A stretch of 37,227 nt of DNA from Nitratidesulfovibrio oxamicus (GCF_015731765.1 NZ_VRYY01000442.1:1-37227); one strand, 5' to 3'. Positions 1-8,504 are shown, counted from the stretch's first letter. Program-made: numbers and translations. Notes: a model not told the origin generated them from the letters alone.

Positions 1-127
1 CAAGCGGCGAGAGCCAGAGCCCGAGGATACCGAAATGTGGAGAACTTCATCACCATGGTCTACCTGATCGCGGCCCCGATTCAGGTCGTGGTGGCTTCAT
101 GAATTCCACATCAAACGTCGAAGAACC
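1..127 (+). mobile_element. Right end of an ISL3-like insertion sequence (transposase C-terminus)
   Basis: The plus strand reads an open frame from base 1 to a TGA at 100-102. Its product includes the stretch ARGYRNVENFITMVYLIAAP, which resembles the conserved C-terminus of ISL3-type transposases (IS204/IS1001/IS1096/IS1165 group). The 25 bases after the stop, read inward from about 127, begin GGTTCTTCGACG, which looks like an ISL3 terminal inverted repeat. The lactate permease frame loses family resemblance exactly here. The rest of the element lies outside the window, so the left terminal repeat and the expected 8-bp target duplication cannot be checked. The family assignment comes from memory of the motif. 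Confidence 0.68.
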
Positions 128-1222
128 GCCAGAGTACACCAGCTTCTTGGCAGTGCTGCCGAGCACGCCGGTGATTTCGCGCACCTTCACGCCCTGGATC
201 ATGCCGCCGATGTAGGTGGCGATGATGATCAGCGCGCCGGGGGTGGCGATCCACTTGAAAGTGAAGGGATTGTCGCCGTAGATGCGCACGGTGGTCTTCA
301 CGGCGCCGAGGGCGTCGCGGATGGCCGGGAACAGGTTGCTGCACAGGATGATGAAGGCGAACACCAGGATGTACGGCAGCCAGGCCTTCACCTTTTCCGC
401 GGCGGGAATGGGATCGACCTGCGCGGCGGTGTCGCGGTGGAACAGGCGCGCCCAGACGATGGTGGCGATCATGCTGCACACGCTGCCGATGAGGCACGGC
501 AGTTCGGCGCCCATGTACTTTGCGGTGTACAGTTGCGGAAAGGCGAAGGCCAGGCCGGAAACCAGGGTGGCCCAGAACACGCCCTTGATGCCCTTGAACC
601 CGGCGGTGAGGATGACCAGCAGGTAGGTGATCAGGATGATGAACACGAACAATTGCAACGCAGTGTAGTAGCTGATGGTCTCCACCGGCAGGCCGGTGAC
701 GCCCGCCATGGTCACGATGGGAATGCCGATGGCGCCGAAGGCCGTGGGCACGGTGTTGGCCACCAGGCAGATCACCGCGGCGAACATGGGCTGAAAGCCC
801 ATGGCGGCAAGGATGCTGGCGGGAATGGCCACGGCGGTGCCGTACCCGGCCACGCCTTCGAGAAAGCCGCCGAAGCCCCAGGCCACGATAAGCACCAGGA
901 GACGCTTGTCGGTGGTGATGGACGAGAGCATGCGGGTGATCACGTCCATGCTGCCGGTGTGGCGGGCAAGGTTGTAGGTGAACACGGCGGCGATGATTAC
1001 GATCATGATGGGCCACATGGCCATGGCAGCCCCTTCAAGCGCGGCGGAAAAGGCCATGACGGCGGGCATCTTCCACCAGCCGAACACGGCAAGGGCCAGC
1101 GTGCAGACCAGCGTGAGCGCACAGGTGCGATAGGCTGGCAGCTTGAGTACGACAAGCGAGAAGATCAGCCAGACGATGGGGGCGAGTGCTGCCGCCAGTT
1201 GCAGATAATCCATGGACGCCAT
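50..1222 (-). pseudogene. lctP: L-lactate permease (LctP family), 3' part cut off by an IS
   Basis: The protein is an integral membrane lactate/glycolate symporter of the LctP family, which normally has about 550 residues. Only about 365 residues of the family remain. Hydrophobic segments run throughout, and the conserved regions GFGGFLEGVAGYGTAVAIP and ANTVPTAFGAIGIP are present. The frame continues through the antisense of the insertion sequence and stops at 50, so the last family residues are near KKLVYSGG and the C-terminal third is missing. I chose the ATG at 1222 because a GGAGG lies 10 bases upstream; the longer start at 1249 has no ribosome binding site. The missing part contains several transmembrane helices, so the product is probably inactive. 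A continuation beyond the IS may exist outside the window. Confidence 0.85.
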
Positions 1223-1613
1223 TGTGGGTTGCACCTCCGAAGTGAGCATTCACATCATTCGGCATGTCCTCACTCCATGCCAAATGTATTGGTTGGTCAA
1301 GCAATGAGCGGGGAGGTAGCATTTCGACCTGACAGCGTCAAGATTCGGGACAGGTATTTTCCATGAAGCTGCGGCGCATTCCCGGGGTTCGATGGCACGT
1401 TTCTCATGTCATGTGCTTACGGTGCAAATAGCGGCTCACGCACTTTGTGTAACATGCATTTAAGAGTGATGTTTGTGTGCGTTGCGTTGCGGATGTGGCA
1501 GGTGAAAGAAAGAGCGGCTTCGGGATATGTGCATCCGAAGCCGCTCTATATTGACTGTTGTGCGATGTTTTTTGATGCAAATTGCGCGTTTTGCGCAAAG
1601 CATCACGAGTGCA
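1223..1613. other. Intergenic region upstream of the permease and downstream of phoU
   Basis: No gene is seen. It should hold the permease promoter on the minus strand. A TTGACC with the flanking sequence TTGACCAACCAATAC around 1287-1301 could be a -35 element or part of a regulator site, but no convincing -10 follows it. The phoU terminator lies at 1511-1547. Confidence 0.4.
1503..1547 (-). terminator. Rho-independent terminator downstream of phoU
   Basis: A perfect 13-bp stem pairs 1511-1523 with 1535-1547 around an 11-base loop. On the minus strand it is followed by TTTCTTTC. It lies 66 bases past the phoU stop. Confidence 0.8.
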
Positions 1614-2297
1614 CTATGTCTGATCTTCGTCCTCGAAATGGCTGTGCTTGGCGTTGACGCCGCGTACGGCGAAAAACACGCTCTCGCCGATGTTGGTGGA
1701 AAGGTCGCCAATGCGTTCGAGCCTGCGGCAGATGATCAGGAACGACAATGCCGCTTCGACCCTTTCGGGGTTGGACTTCATGTACTGCACGACCTTCAGG
1801 GTAAGCTGGCGCAACCCGCAGTCCACGCCCTCGTCCAGTTCGGCCAGCCTGCGCCCCCTGTCGGCATCCATGTCCACCACGCATTGCACCGCCTGATGCA
1901 CCATGTTGCGCACCAGCGGCACGAAGGCCTTGAAGTCTTCGTCGAATGGCAGCGGCGGCAAGGCCACCAGGGGCATGGTGCGTTCCGCGATGTTGGCGGC
2001 CTCGTCGGCCATGCGCTCGATGTCGTTGGCGATGCGCATGGTGGCAAGCACGGTGCGCAGGTCCTGCGCCAATGGCCCTTCTCGGGCCAGAAGGCGCATG
2101 CCCATTTCGTCGATGCAGGTTTCCATGCCGTTGATGGCATGGTCGTGCGACGCGACTGACCATGCTCTGGCTTCGTCGCGCTGGCAGTAGGCTTCGATGC
2201 AGCTGTCGACGGCCTGCTCAACCGTGGCGAGCATGGCCAGCAACTTGTGGCGCAGGGCATCAAGGCGGTCGGTGGTCAGGTTGCGGGCGAGGGCCAT
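1614..2297 (-). CDS. phoU: PhoU-family phosphate signalling protein
   Basis: This 227-residue protein is an all-helical PhoU protein with two tandem PhoU domains. Each domain carries the family metal-binding signature: DIERMADEAANI in the first half and RRLERIGDLSTNIGE in the second. PhoU proteins act in the cytoplasm and down-regulate the Pst transporter and PhoR/PhoB signalling. Residues up to about 115 form the first domain and 120-215 the second. The start at 2297 has a GGAAGGAG sequence 6 bases upstream; the longer frame to 2342 has no such site. No pst or pho genes are adjacent, so this may be a stand-alone PhoU paralogue. The downstream terminator ends it as a single-gene unit. Confidence 0.92.
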   Translation of the reverse strand: MALARNLTTDRLDALRHKLLAMLATVEQAVDSCIEAYCQRDEARAWSVASHDHAINGMETCIDEMGMRLLAREGPLAQDLRTVLATMRIANDIERMADEAANIAERTMPLVALPPLPFDEDFKAFVPLVRNMVHQAVQCVVDMDADRGRRLAELDEGVDCGLRQLTLKVVQYMKSNPERVEAALSFLIICRRLERIGDLSTNIGESVFFAVRGVNAKHSHFEDEDQT

Positions 2298-2505
2298 GGC
2301 GCACTCCTTCCGTTGGGGGGCCGCATGCCGGACGCGGCCCACATGTGCTTTCTTTCACGTGGATCATGCCATCTTTCGCGCCGGGGCGAAACCCCCTGCA
2401 TGCCGTGTTTTACGGACACGTGGGGTTGCCGCCCGCAACGCCGGTGCGCACTGCGACGGGAGCAGCGTCGGGCGTCCCCCAGCCCGGCCACGCCGCTCAA
2501 CGAAA

Positions 2506-2531
2506 GCGCCCCGGCGGGTGGGCCGGGGCGC
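2506..2531 (-). terminator. Rho-independent terminator of greA
   Basis: A perfect 10-bp GC-rich stem (2506-2515 with 2522-2531) with a 6-base loop is followed on the minus strand by TTTCGTT. It lies about 30 bases past the greA stop. Confidence 0.75.
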
Positions 2532-2558
2532 GAGGAATGGCGTATGACGGACCCGGCG

Positions 2559-3041
2559 CTAGCGGCGCGCGCCCTCGAAGGCAATGGAGAGGATTTCGTA
2601 GCTGATGCGGCCACGCGGGGCATCGACCACGATTTCGTCGCCTTCTTCCTTGCCCAGCAGTGCGCGGGCCACGGGCGAAAGGACGGAGATGGTGCCCTGG
2701 GCGTAATCGGCCTCGTCAGGGCCGAGCAGCGTGTAGCGCTTGGCTTCGCCGCTGTCGAGATCCTCGATTTCCACCGTGGCGCCGAACATCACCTTGTCGC
2801 CGGACAGGCTGTCCAGATTGATGACGTTGAACTGGGCCATGCGCGATTCGATGTACGAGATGCGGGCTTCGAGCATGCCCTGCCGTTCGCGGGCGGCGTC
2901 GTACCCGGCGTTTTCTTTCAGATCGCCTTCTTCGCGGGCTTCCTTGATGGCCTGGATGATCGCCGGACGTTCCGACTTCAGGCGTTCCAGTTCCTTCATC
3001 AGTCGATCGTAGCCTTCGGTGGAGATGGGGATGCTGCTCAT
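2559..3041 (-). CDS. greA: Transcription elongation factor GreA
   Basis: This 160-residue protein rescues backtracked RNA polymerase by stimulating transcript cleavage in the secondary channel. The N-terminal coiled coil (about residues 8-75) includes the motif EAREEGDLKENAGYDAARE, whose acidic tip holds the catalytic Asp/Glu pair. The C-terminal FKBP-like domain (about 80-160) contains the GPDEAD segment and the closing GRISYEIL. The length matches the family. The ATG at 3041 is preceded by AAGGA at a good distance, and the longer frame to 3128 adds residues unlike the family. A strong promoter lies at 3162-3190 and a terminator at 2506-2531, so the gene appears monocistronic. Confidence 0.96.
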   Translation of the reverse strand: MSSIPISTEGYDRLMKELERLKSERPAIIQAIKEAREEGDLKENAGYDAARERQGMLEARISYIESRMAQFNVINLDSLSGDKVMFGATVEIEDLDSGEAKRYTLLGPDEADYAQGTISVLSPVARALLGKEEGDEIVVDAPRGRISYEILSIAFEGARR

Positions 3042-3448
3042 GCTCGTTCCTTGAGATGTCTGGGCATGGTCTGTTGCCGGGCAAAAAGAAAGTGTCCCGC
3101 CGACGGGGCAAACCCCGCGCAGCGGCACAGTTCGGTGCCGTCATCCGGCGGCACGTTGCGCAATATAGGGCAGCCGGGCGCGCCGGTCAAGATGTCGAGA
3201 GGCCGCGGCTACCGGCTCGGAGACAGGCGCATGAAGGCCAGGTGGCGAAGGTGTGGGCGATAGCGCGGGGATCGCCGGAGTGTGCGGGGTGCGCGGGGCC
3301 ACATTGCGCCACGCAGGCACGCCGGTCTCGGCTGGTCGGCGGTCCTGGTTGACCATGCACGAATCCTGAGGCATCGTCACAATGGACATTCCCCCAACGC
3401 GCACGGCGTGCGCCTCCCATTGGCCACGCCGCACCCCCGGAGGCCGCC
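3042..3448. other. Intergenic region between greA and the zinc-ribbon gene
   Basis: No gene is seen in this stretch of about 400 bases. It holds the greA promoter on the minus strand, a greA leader of roughly 115 bases, and an otherwise unremarkable segment before the ribosome binding site of the gene at 3449. Confidence 0.5.
3162..3190 (-). promoter_or_regulatory. Sigma70-type promoter for greA
   Basis: Read on the minus strand, TTGACC (3190-3185) and TATATT (3167-3162) are separated by 17 bases. Transcription would start near 3155. Confidence 0.7.
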
Positions 3449-3643
3449 ATGCCCGAATACACCGCCACCCTGACCATTCGCGGTGAAGGTTGCGACTATG
3501 ATCCCGAGGAACACGTGGCCCGCATCCCCTGCGAGAACTGCGGGCACATCAACGAGGTGGAAGTCTGGACGGACGATGCCGGGGCGGCGGACTTTTCCGG
3601 ATTTGCCTGCGAGAATTGCGGGCATTGGAATGGTCCCGGTTAG
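3449..3643 (+). CDS. Small zinc-ribbon protein with two CENCGH motifs
   Basis: This 64-residue acidic protein has two identical CENCGH motifs, at about residues 28-33 and 54-59, separated by about 20 residues. Four cysteines in two CxxC knuckles are the arrangement of a treble-clef or zinc-ribbon fold, so a structural zinc is likely. A further cysteine is at position 15. The ATG follows CCGGAGGCCGCC, a good ribosome binding site. I do not recognise the family. The protein could bind a nucleic acid or a protein partner, but nothing in the neighbourhood shows which. Confidence 0.7.
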   Translation: MPEYTATLTIRGEGCDYDPEEHVARIPCENCGHINEVEVWTDDAGAADFSGFACENCGHWNGPG

Positions 3644-4017
3644 GGGCTGTTTCCCGATAGTTCCTCCGCCCGTTGGCCGACCGGCCCGAAGGGGCGCAGC
3701 GTGCCCGTCGGGAGGGCTTGCGTAGTTTACGGGCACCGGGCGCAGGCCGGTCAAGTTTCACCTGCCATTGCCCTGCTGGCCATGTCTGCGCGCTGGGGTT
3801 CCTGTCCGTAAGGTTCGAAAGCTCGCCAACGACCGGGGCAAGTCTCGCGCTGCGAGCTCGCCCAACGGCAACGGCTGGTGGCATGCCACCGCCCCGTCCG
3901 CCCTGGGCGACACGACTGTCCTGTAACGTACGACTGTCCTGTAACGTACGCCTGTCCTGTATCGCACGACTGGCGGGGCCGCTCTTTCCGTCCATTCCTT
4001 CTGCCACGCCATTACCG
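3644..4017. other. Intergenic region with an 18-bp tandem repeat
   Basis: No gene with a convincing start or recognisable product is seen. The main structure is the tandem repeat at 3913-3966, downstream of the minus-strand gene that ends at 4018. Confidence 0.45.
3913..3966. repeat. Three tandem copies of an 18-bp unit
   Basis: The unit CGACTGTCCTGTAACGTA occurs twice exactly (3913-3930 and 3931-3948), then once with three changes (3949-3966). The start of a fourth copy (CGACTGGC) follows. Confidence 0.9.
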
Positions 4018-4440
4018 TCAGGGCATGGTCACCTCGCGGTTGTACTCGCGCACGGCCTTGTCGATCTTGCCCTGAATGTGTTCGATGTCCGCGCGGGCCC
4101 GGCGCACGTAGGTATCCACGCAGGCCCGGTAGGCGCCCATCTTCTGGCGGTACATGTCCCATTCCCAGGCCTTGTCGCCCGCAAAGGGACGCATGGGCGA
4201 GGTGCATTGTGCGTCGGGGTATTCGCCCCCCGGCAATAGCGTGGCCTGTGCCCGCGCTGATGCAGGCAGTGCGCCTGAAAGCGCGGCACACAAGGTCAGG
4301 CACGTCAGGACCAGGCGCATCTGGGCCACCGCAGAGCGGCGGCGCGCGGTGCGCTGGCCGCCGGGGGCGGCAACCTTCACGCAAGGGAATCCGGTCTGTC
4401 CATTCCGCCTGCCGACCATTGTCAGCTCGTTGTTTCGCAT
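4018..4440 (-). CDS. Small exported protein of unknown function
   Basis: The frame encodes 140 residues. A hydrophobic signal peptide begins at about residue 41 (MRLVLTCLTLCAALSGALP) and ends in an Ala-x-Ala-like site (ASARA) near residue 64. The mature part of about 76 residues has two cysteines and a charged helical C-terminus (about 100-135). The ATG at 4440 has an AGGAGA ribosome binding site. It gives an unusually long basic region of about 40 residues before the hydrophobic core. The internal ATG at 4320 would give a normal signal peptide but has no ribosome binding site, so the start is uncertain. The family is not recognised. Confidence 0.6.
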   Translation of the reverse strand: MRNNELTMVGRRNGQTGFPCVKVAAPGGQRTARRRSAVAQMRLVLTCLTLCAALSGALPASARAQATLLPGGEYPDAQCTSPMRPFAGDKAWEWDMYRQKMGAYRACVDTYVRRARADIEHIQGKIDKAVREYNREVTMP

Positions 4441-4680
4441 GGCGTTCTCCTGCCGTGCCCCGCATGCGGCGGGGCCGGGCTTTCCCGCAGATTCCGGCAA
4501 AAGTCCCGCCCCTGTCAACGCTCCCGATTACCTGCCCCTGCCCCGGCGGCTTCCTGATGCCCGCACCGCCCTGACCATCCGGAGCATGACCCCGCCCTTT
4601 TTGCCCTTTCGGCTGGCACCGATCTTGCTCATTCCCGCCCCAGACACGGAAAAGGAAATTTCTGCACGACGGAGGCGGGC

Positions 4681-5304
4681 GTGGCCATAGACGGCATTTT
4701 CAACAATCTCGGCAGCATGATGGTCGTCCACCGTACCACGGGTCAGGACACCGATGCAGGGCGCACTGCGTCCGGGTCCGAGCAGACGCAGGCGGCGGAC
4801 GGCAATCTTGCCCGTCTGACCGACAGCGCCAGCCTTTCCGCGTTGAACCCCAAGTTGCGGTCCACGCTGGAAGATATTTCCGAGCGCGGCGGCAATGTGT
4901 TGGAAACGCTGGAACAGAACGTCGCGGACCTGCAAGAGGGATTTCTGGATACCCTTTCCGACCGGCTGGAGGCCGCCGGGGTGTCGCTGGACGAAAAGCT
5001 GACCCTGTCCATGGATGACGAAGGGACGCTGACCGTGCTGGGCGACCACCCGGACAAGGCGCGCATAGAAAAGACCTTGACCGATGCGCCGGAGCTTTCC
5101 TCGGCCTTCGGAGAGCTCGCCTCGCAGTCGGAGTTGATCCGCGACATCCGCAGCCTGCGCCGGGTGGTCACCACGCGCGTGGGCGCCGCCGCCTACGACG
5201 CCGTGGACGCGGCAACGACCGACACCGCTGAGACGGCATCTTCCGCCTACCGGGTCAGCCTGAAGGGGGCCATGTCGCACTTCTACTTCGGCAGAAACGC
5301 CTAG
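4681..5304 (+). CDS. Hypothetical cytoplasmic protein, GTG start
   Basis: The 207-residue product is acidic and mostly helical. Residues about 60-105 form a likely amphipathic or coiled-coil segment (LEDISERGGNVLETLEQNVADL). A middle part with DEKLTLSMDDEGTLTVLGDH looks like beta strands. It has no signal peptide, membrane segment or recognised catalytic motif. The start is the GTG at 4681, preceded by ACGGAGGCGGGC; there is no earlier ATG in frame with a binding site. No operon partner is evident. I do not recognise the family, and the function is unknown. Confidence 0.65.
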   Translation: MAIDGIFNNLGSMMVVHRTTGQDTDAGRTASGSEQTQAADGNLARLTDSASLSALNPKLRSTLEDISERGGNVLETLEQNVADLQEGFLDTLSDRLEAAGVSLDEKLTLSMDDEGTLTVLGDHPDKARIEKTLTDAPELSSAFGELASQSELIRDIRSLRRVVTTRVGAAAYDAVDAATTDTAETASSAYRVSLKGAMSHFYFGRNA

Positions 5305-5725
5305 CCGCCTTGTCCTGCGGGCTGCCCGGCAGCGTATGCATGGGATGCGGACTGGCGGCTCCGTGTCGCCGCCTTACCCGGCGCGGGCATGAAGACGGCG
5401 CCGGCCCCCCGCACCCCGGAACAGGGAGTCCTTACGTATCTGCCCCCTTTGCCCGTCATCAGGAAAACATGTCCGCCCGGCCCCGGCACCATGCCCGGAC
5501 CGGGCGTTGTACGTTGTGGCCTGCGCGGCGCGCATCCCTTGCCACCGGGTACAAAAAACCGTATAGGCCCTGTTCCGGTCGGGCCTTGGTGGGTGCGCAA
5601 CCGCCACAAGCGTGTGCCAGCCACCTTGCCTTTGCCGGAAACGGCATTATACTATGTGACGCGGGATGGTGGCCCGCATTGCATCGCGGCAGAACAAGCC
5701 GTTCGCCGGACACCGCCGTACATAC
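5305..5725. other. Intergenic region upstream of ssrA
   Basis: No gene is supported. A GC-rich stem (CGCCCGG at 5474-5480 with CCGGGCG at 5500-5506) followed by TTGT may end transcription of the gene at 4681. The ssrA promoter is at 5626-5653. Confidence 0.45.
5626..5653 (+). promoter_or_regulatory. Sigma70-type promoter for ssrA
   Basis: TTGCCT (5626-5631) and TATACT (5648-5653) are 16 bases apart. Transcription would start near 5660, about 65 bases before the mature 5' end, which fits a precursor trimmed by RNase P. Confidence 0.6.
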
Positions 5726-6078
5726 GGGGGCGCCCTGGTTTCGACGGGGATGTGGAAGCCGGAATTGCAGGCCGAGGCGCCGCTGGCCTCGTAAAAAGCG
5801 GCACCAAAAGTAATTGCCAACAATTACGAATACGCACTGGCTGCCTAATTAGTGGCCACGCCAAACCGATCGACGCCTGATACGTCGGCGAGGTGTAACT
5901 TCATCAGGCTGGCATCCAAGGGCGCTCGCCGCTGCGGGTGTAAGAACTATAGGTGAGCTGGTCTAGGGCCGCCCGGTCGGGGGCCAAGCCCGTGACGACA
6001 ATTGTTCCCGACATAAGCCTGTAGACGTTTCGCGTGGAATGTTCTCGGACGCGGGTTCGATTCCCGCCGCCTCCACCA
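5726..6078 (+). ncRNA. ssrA: tmRNA (transfer-messenger RNA)
   Basis: This one-piece tmRNA of about 353 bases rescues stalled ribosomes and tags the nascent peptide for degradation. The 5' end GGGGGCG pairs with CGCCTCC before the 3' CCA at 6076-6078. The tRNA-like part shows GGTTTCGACGGGG near the 5' end and a T-arm with GGTTCGATTCC near the 3' end. The tag frame at 5816-5848 reads GCC-AAC-AAT-TAC-GAA-TAC-GCA-CTG-GCT-GCC-TAA, giving ANNYEYALAA with alanine as resume codon. The 3' end is the integration site of the island that follows. The mature RNA is intact because the att repeat restores it. Confidence 0.97.
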
Positions 6079-6083
6079 ATTTC
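6062..6083 (+). repeat. attL: 22-bp direct repeat at the ssrA 3' end
   Basis: The 22 bases covering the ssrA acceptor-stem 3' strand, CCA and five bases beyond are repeated without mismatch at 19465-19486. Identity stops sharply on both sides. Confidence 0.93.
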
Positions 6084-6087
6084 GAAG

Positions 6088-6133
6088 AAAGCCTTACTTT
6101 TCAGCAACGTGCTGTTAGGTAAGGCTTTTTTCT
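6088..6133 (+). terminator. Island-borne terminator for ssrA
   Basis: A stem of AAAGCCTTAC (6088-6097) with GTAAGGCTTT (6119-6128) encloses a second small stem (CAGCA/TGCTG, 6102-6106 with 6110-6114). TTTTTT-rich sequence follows. It starts 10 bases past the tmRNA CCA and is inside the island. Confidence 0.85.
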
Positions 6134-6176
6134 TTGGTCTGCTCCACCCATGTGTTACAGTGGAGGTATGGAAACG

Positions 6177-7973
6177 ATGCCCAAACACCCCCGCTTGTTC
6201 CGCCGTGGAGCCACCTACTACCACCGTGCGGTCGTGCCCCAAGACATAAAGGCGACCTACCCCAAGACCGAGGAAACCTTCTCCTTGCGGACCACCGACT
6301 ACAAGGAAGCACTCCGGCGCGTTCGTATCGCCGCCGTTGAGGTAGACCGCCGGTTTGAGGCCCATCGCCGTATGCTTGCCGAGAGCGGCAGCAAGGCCCC
6401 GCTCAAGGAACTGGCAGACTCCGACATTGATCGCGTGGCGGCGGCATACTACGCCCATCTACTTGAGGAAGATGAAGAAATACGAATCCAAGGATTCACC
6501 GACGACGATAACGACGACGACGACGGCGTTGAGGACCAGAAGCTAACCGCCATCGTCCAGACCGATGACCCGGAAGTGATCAACCGGCTTCTCGCTGCCC
6601 GTCTGCAAGAAAGGCCATCGTTCACGGACCACCAAGCAGCAACAAGCATGGTCGTGGACAATACGAAGCACGGCTATGCCCGTGGCCGTGTTGATGCGTT
6701 CATCGCAAGCGAAGCCGAAGATGTCCTGAACTGGGACAACATCAACATACGCCTTGAGCCATCGTCACCCAGTTGGCCGAGGCTGGCCCGAGCGTTACAG
6801 GCGGCCACCCTCAAGGCATACGAGGCCATCCGGCGCAGGAATGAAGGCGAGGTCATCGAAACACCGAAGGCCGCCGGGGTGCCCCCTGAATCCAGAACGC
6901 CCCTGCTGTCGATGGCTGTCGAGGAGTGGATCGCGGAGAAGTCCCGCACCAGCTGGGTGCCCAAGACAGAGAAGGAGCATCGCGTCTGGATGGACCACTT
7001 TATCTCGCTGATTGGTGATCGTCCCCTCGATTCATACACCAAGGCCGATGCCAGAGCCTTCAAGGCCGTACTGCTGCGCCTGCCGCCAAACTGGGTCAAG
7101 GTTGCAGAACTCCAGGGGCTGCCCATCGAGAAGGCCGCAGACAAGGCCAAGAAGTTCGGCCTTGCTCCCATGTCAGACCACAACGTGAACAAGCTGATGC
7201 GGTACGTTGGCTCGTTTTGGACGTGGGCACAGGGGCACTATGACGAAGCCACGGCCCACCCATTCAACGGCCTCCAGATAAAGCTCAAGAAGAACGTGAG
7301 GGATGAGCGCGACCCGTTTACCACGGATGAACTGCGCACGATCTTCAACGCCCCGATCTACACAGGGTGCAAGTCGGCTGAACGGTGGCACAAGGCTGGA
7401 TCGGTAATTCCGATCGAATCGGCCTACTACTGGGTTCCGTTGATCAGCCTCTATACCGGGGCGCGGCTGGGGGAGGTGCTCCAACTTTACCTCGCTGACA
7501 TCCGAGAAGAAGATGATGTCTTGTACTTCGACATCAACGACGCCGGGGACGATAAGCGACTCAAGACGCCAAGCTCACGGCGCATCATCCCTGTTCATAA
7601 CGACCTTATCGAATTCGGCTTGTTGGAGTACGTCGAGAAACGCAGGGGGCAGGGACACAAGCGGCTCTTCCCTGACATTGAGATGGGACAGGATGGCTAC
7701 TACTCCTCGCCCTTCTCAAAGCGGTTCAGCAGGTTCCTGAAGTACACAGGAATCAAGCACAAGACAAACGCCTTCCACAGCTTCCGCCATTGCTTCGAGG
7801 ATGCGTGCCGCGACTCCGACATCTCGACCGAGATTATGAACGCCTTGCAAGGGCACAGTGAAAAGGGGATGGCTGCGCGGTACGGCAAGGGATTCGCCTT
7901 GAAGAAGCTTGCCGAAGCGATGGGACAACTACGCTTCCGTGGTCTTGATCTGTCGCACCTCATGCGCCGCTAA
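6177..7973 (+). CDS. Tyrosine integrase of the ssrA island
   Basis: This 598-residue site-specific recombinase catalyses integration and excision of the island at ssrA. The N-terminus (MPKHPRLFRRGATYYHRAVV) matches the DUF6538 domain common in large phage-type integrases. A SAM-like core-binding domain lies at about 235-380 and the catalytic domain at about 395-585. Catalytic residues visible are R430 (TGARLGE), H534-x-x-R537 (HSFR), H560 (GHSEKG) and nucleophile Y569 (ARYGKGF). The ATG at 6177 lies 10 bases after GGAGG at 6162-6166; the upstream ATGs at 6150 and 6168 are too close to that site or precede it. An acidic Asp-rich run (about residues 105-118) is unusual. All catalytic residues are present, so it is probably active. 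Confidence 0.95.
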   Translation: MPKHPRLFRRGATYYHRAVVPQDIKATYPKTEETFSLRTTDYKEALRRVRIAAVEVDRRFEAHRRMLAESGSKAPLKELADSDIDRVAAAYYAHLLEEDEEIRIQGFTDDDNDDDDGVEDQKLTAIVQTDDPEVINRLLAARLQERPSFTDHQAATSMVVDNTKHGYARGRVDAFIASEAEDVLNWDNINIRLEPSSPSWPRLARALQAATLKAYEAIRRRNEGEVIETPKAAGVPPESRTPLLSMAVEEWIAEKSRTSWVPKTEKEHRVWMDHFISLIGDRPLDSYTKADARAFKAVLLRLPPNWVKVAELQGLPIEKAADKAKKFGLAPMSDHNVNKLMRYVGSFWTWAQGHYDEATAHPFNGLQIKLKKNVRDERDPFTTDELRTIFNAPIYTGCKSAERWHKAGSVIPIESAYYWVPLISLYTGARLGEVLQLYLADIREEDDVLYFDINDAGDDKRLKTPSSRRIIPVHNDLIEFGLLEYVEKRRGQGHKRLFPDIEMGQDGYYSSPFSKRFSRFLKYTGIKHKTNAFHSFRHCFEDACRDSDISTEIMNALQGHSEKGMAARYGKGFALKKLAEAMGQLRFRGLDLSHLMRR

Positions 7974-8078
7974 AGAGCTGGCAATGTGCTGCGGTCTATT
8001 TCCCTCAAGCAGCATTGGATCAAATCATCGTCTATGGCACCCATGATTCAACCACCAACACAACACGGATCATCAACC

Positions 8079-8504
8079 ATGAACACGACACAGACAGAAA
8101 CCACCACTTCCATCACCCCCTCCTCTTCCGCCGCTGCCCTGCTCTGCGACCGTCTGTCCTACTGCCTGTCCGCCGTCCATGCGGTGGACCGGATAGCCTC
8201 CCTGCTGGGCCTCCCGCCGTCCACCGTGGCAAACCTGCTGGCCCCGGTCATGGGCAACACGGAGCACGGCAAAGGGCCGGACATCACCCGCCTCGACACC
8301 CTGTTCCACACCGCCAAGGTCTTCGGACTGATCGAGGAGTATGCCATCTGGGAGGCCCCCACCGCCACCGAAGGCCCGGACATCGGAGCACCCCAGATCA
8401 CCGTCGAGGCCACAGACACCCAATGGCTAGAGTACCGGATCGTCCTGCCGGGCGCGGAGGTCGTGCTTGCCCTCCCCGGTGCGGGGGAGGCGTTGATGAA
8501 CTGA
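8079..8504 (+). CDS. Hypothetical island protein downstream of the integrase
   Basis: The product has about 141 residues and begins with a Thr/Ser-rich tail. A helical region with CDRLSYCLSAVHAVDRIASL and LPPSTVANLLAPVMG follows, which could be a helix-turn-helix, though I do not recognise a family. The C-terminus (about 110-140) looks like a small beta domain. The start at 8079 is a guess: ATGs at 7986, 8035 and 8044 are in frame and none has a strong ribosome binding site. The last 60 bases of the gene have a diverged copy downstream of the second recombinase (from about 11043). This suggests the same gene once followed that recombinase too. Confidence 0.5.
   Translation: MNTTQTETTTSITPSSSAAALLCDRLSYCLSAVHAVDRIASLLGLPPSTVANLLAPVMGNTEHGKGPDITRLDTLFHTAKVFGLIEEYAIWEAPTATEGPDIGAPQITVEATDTQWLEYRIVLPGAEVVLALPGAGEALMN

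Noticed and set aside
1287-1301. GntR/FadR-type operator upstream of the lactate permease
   Set aside because: TTGACCAACCAATAC has only partial dyad symmetry and does not fit the known TTGGTnnnACCAA pattern of lactate regulators.
5904-6458. A long minus-strand open frame across ssrA and the island's left end
   Set aside because: Most of it is the antisense of tmRNA, including a GGGGGNRTRV string that is a known artefact of tRNA-like 3' ends. No ribosome binding site.
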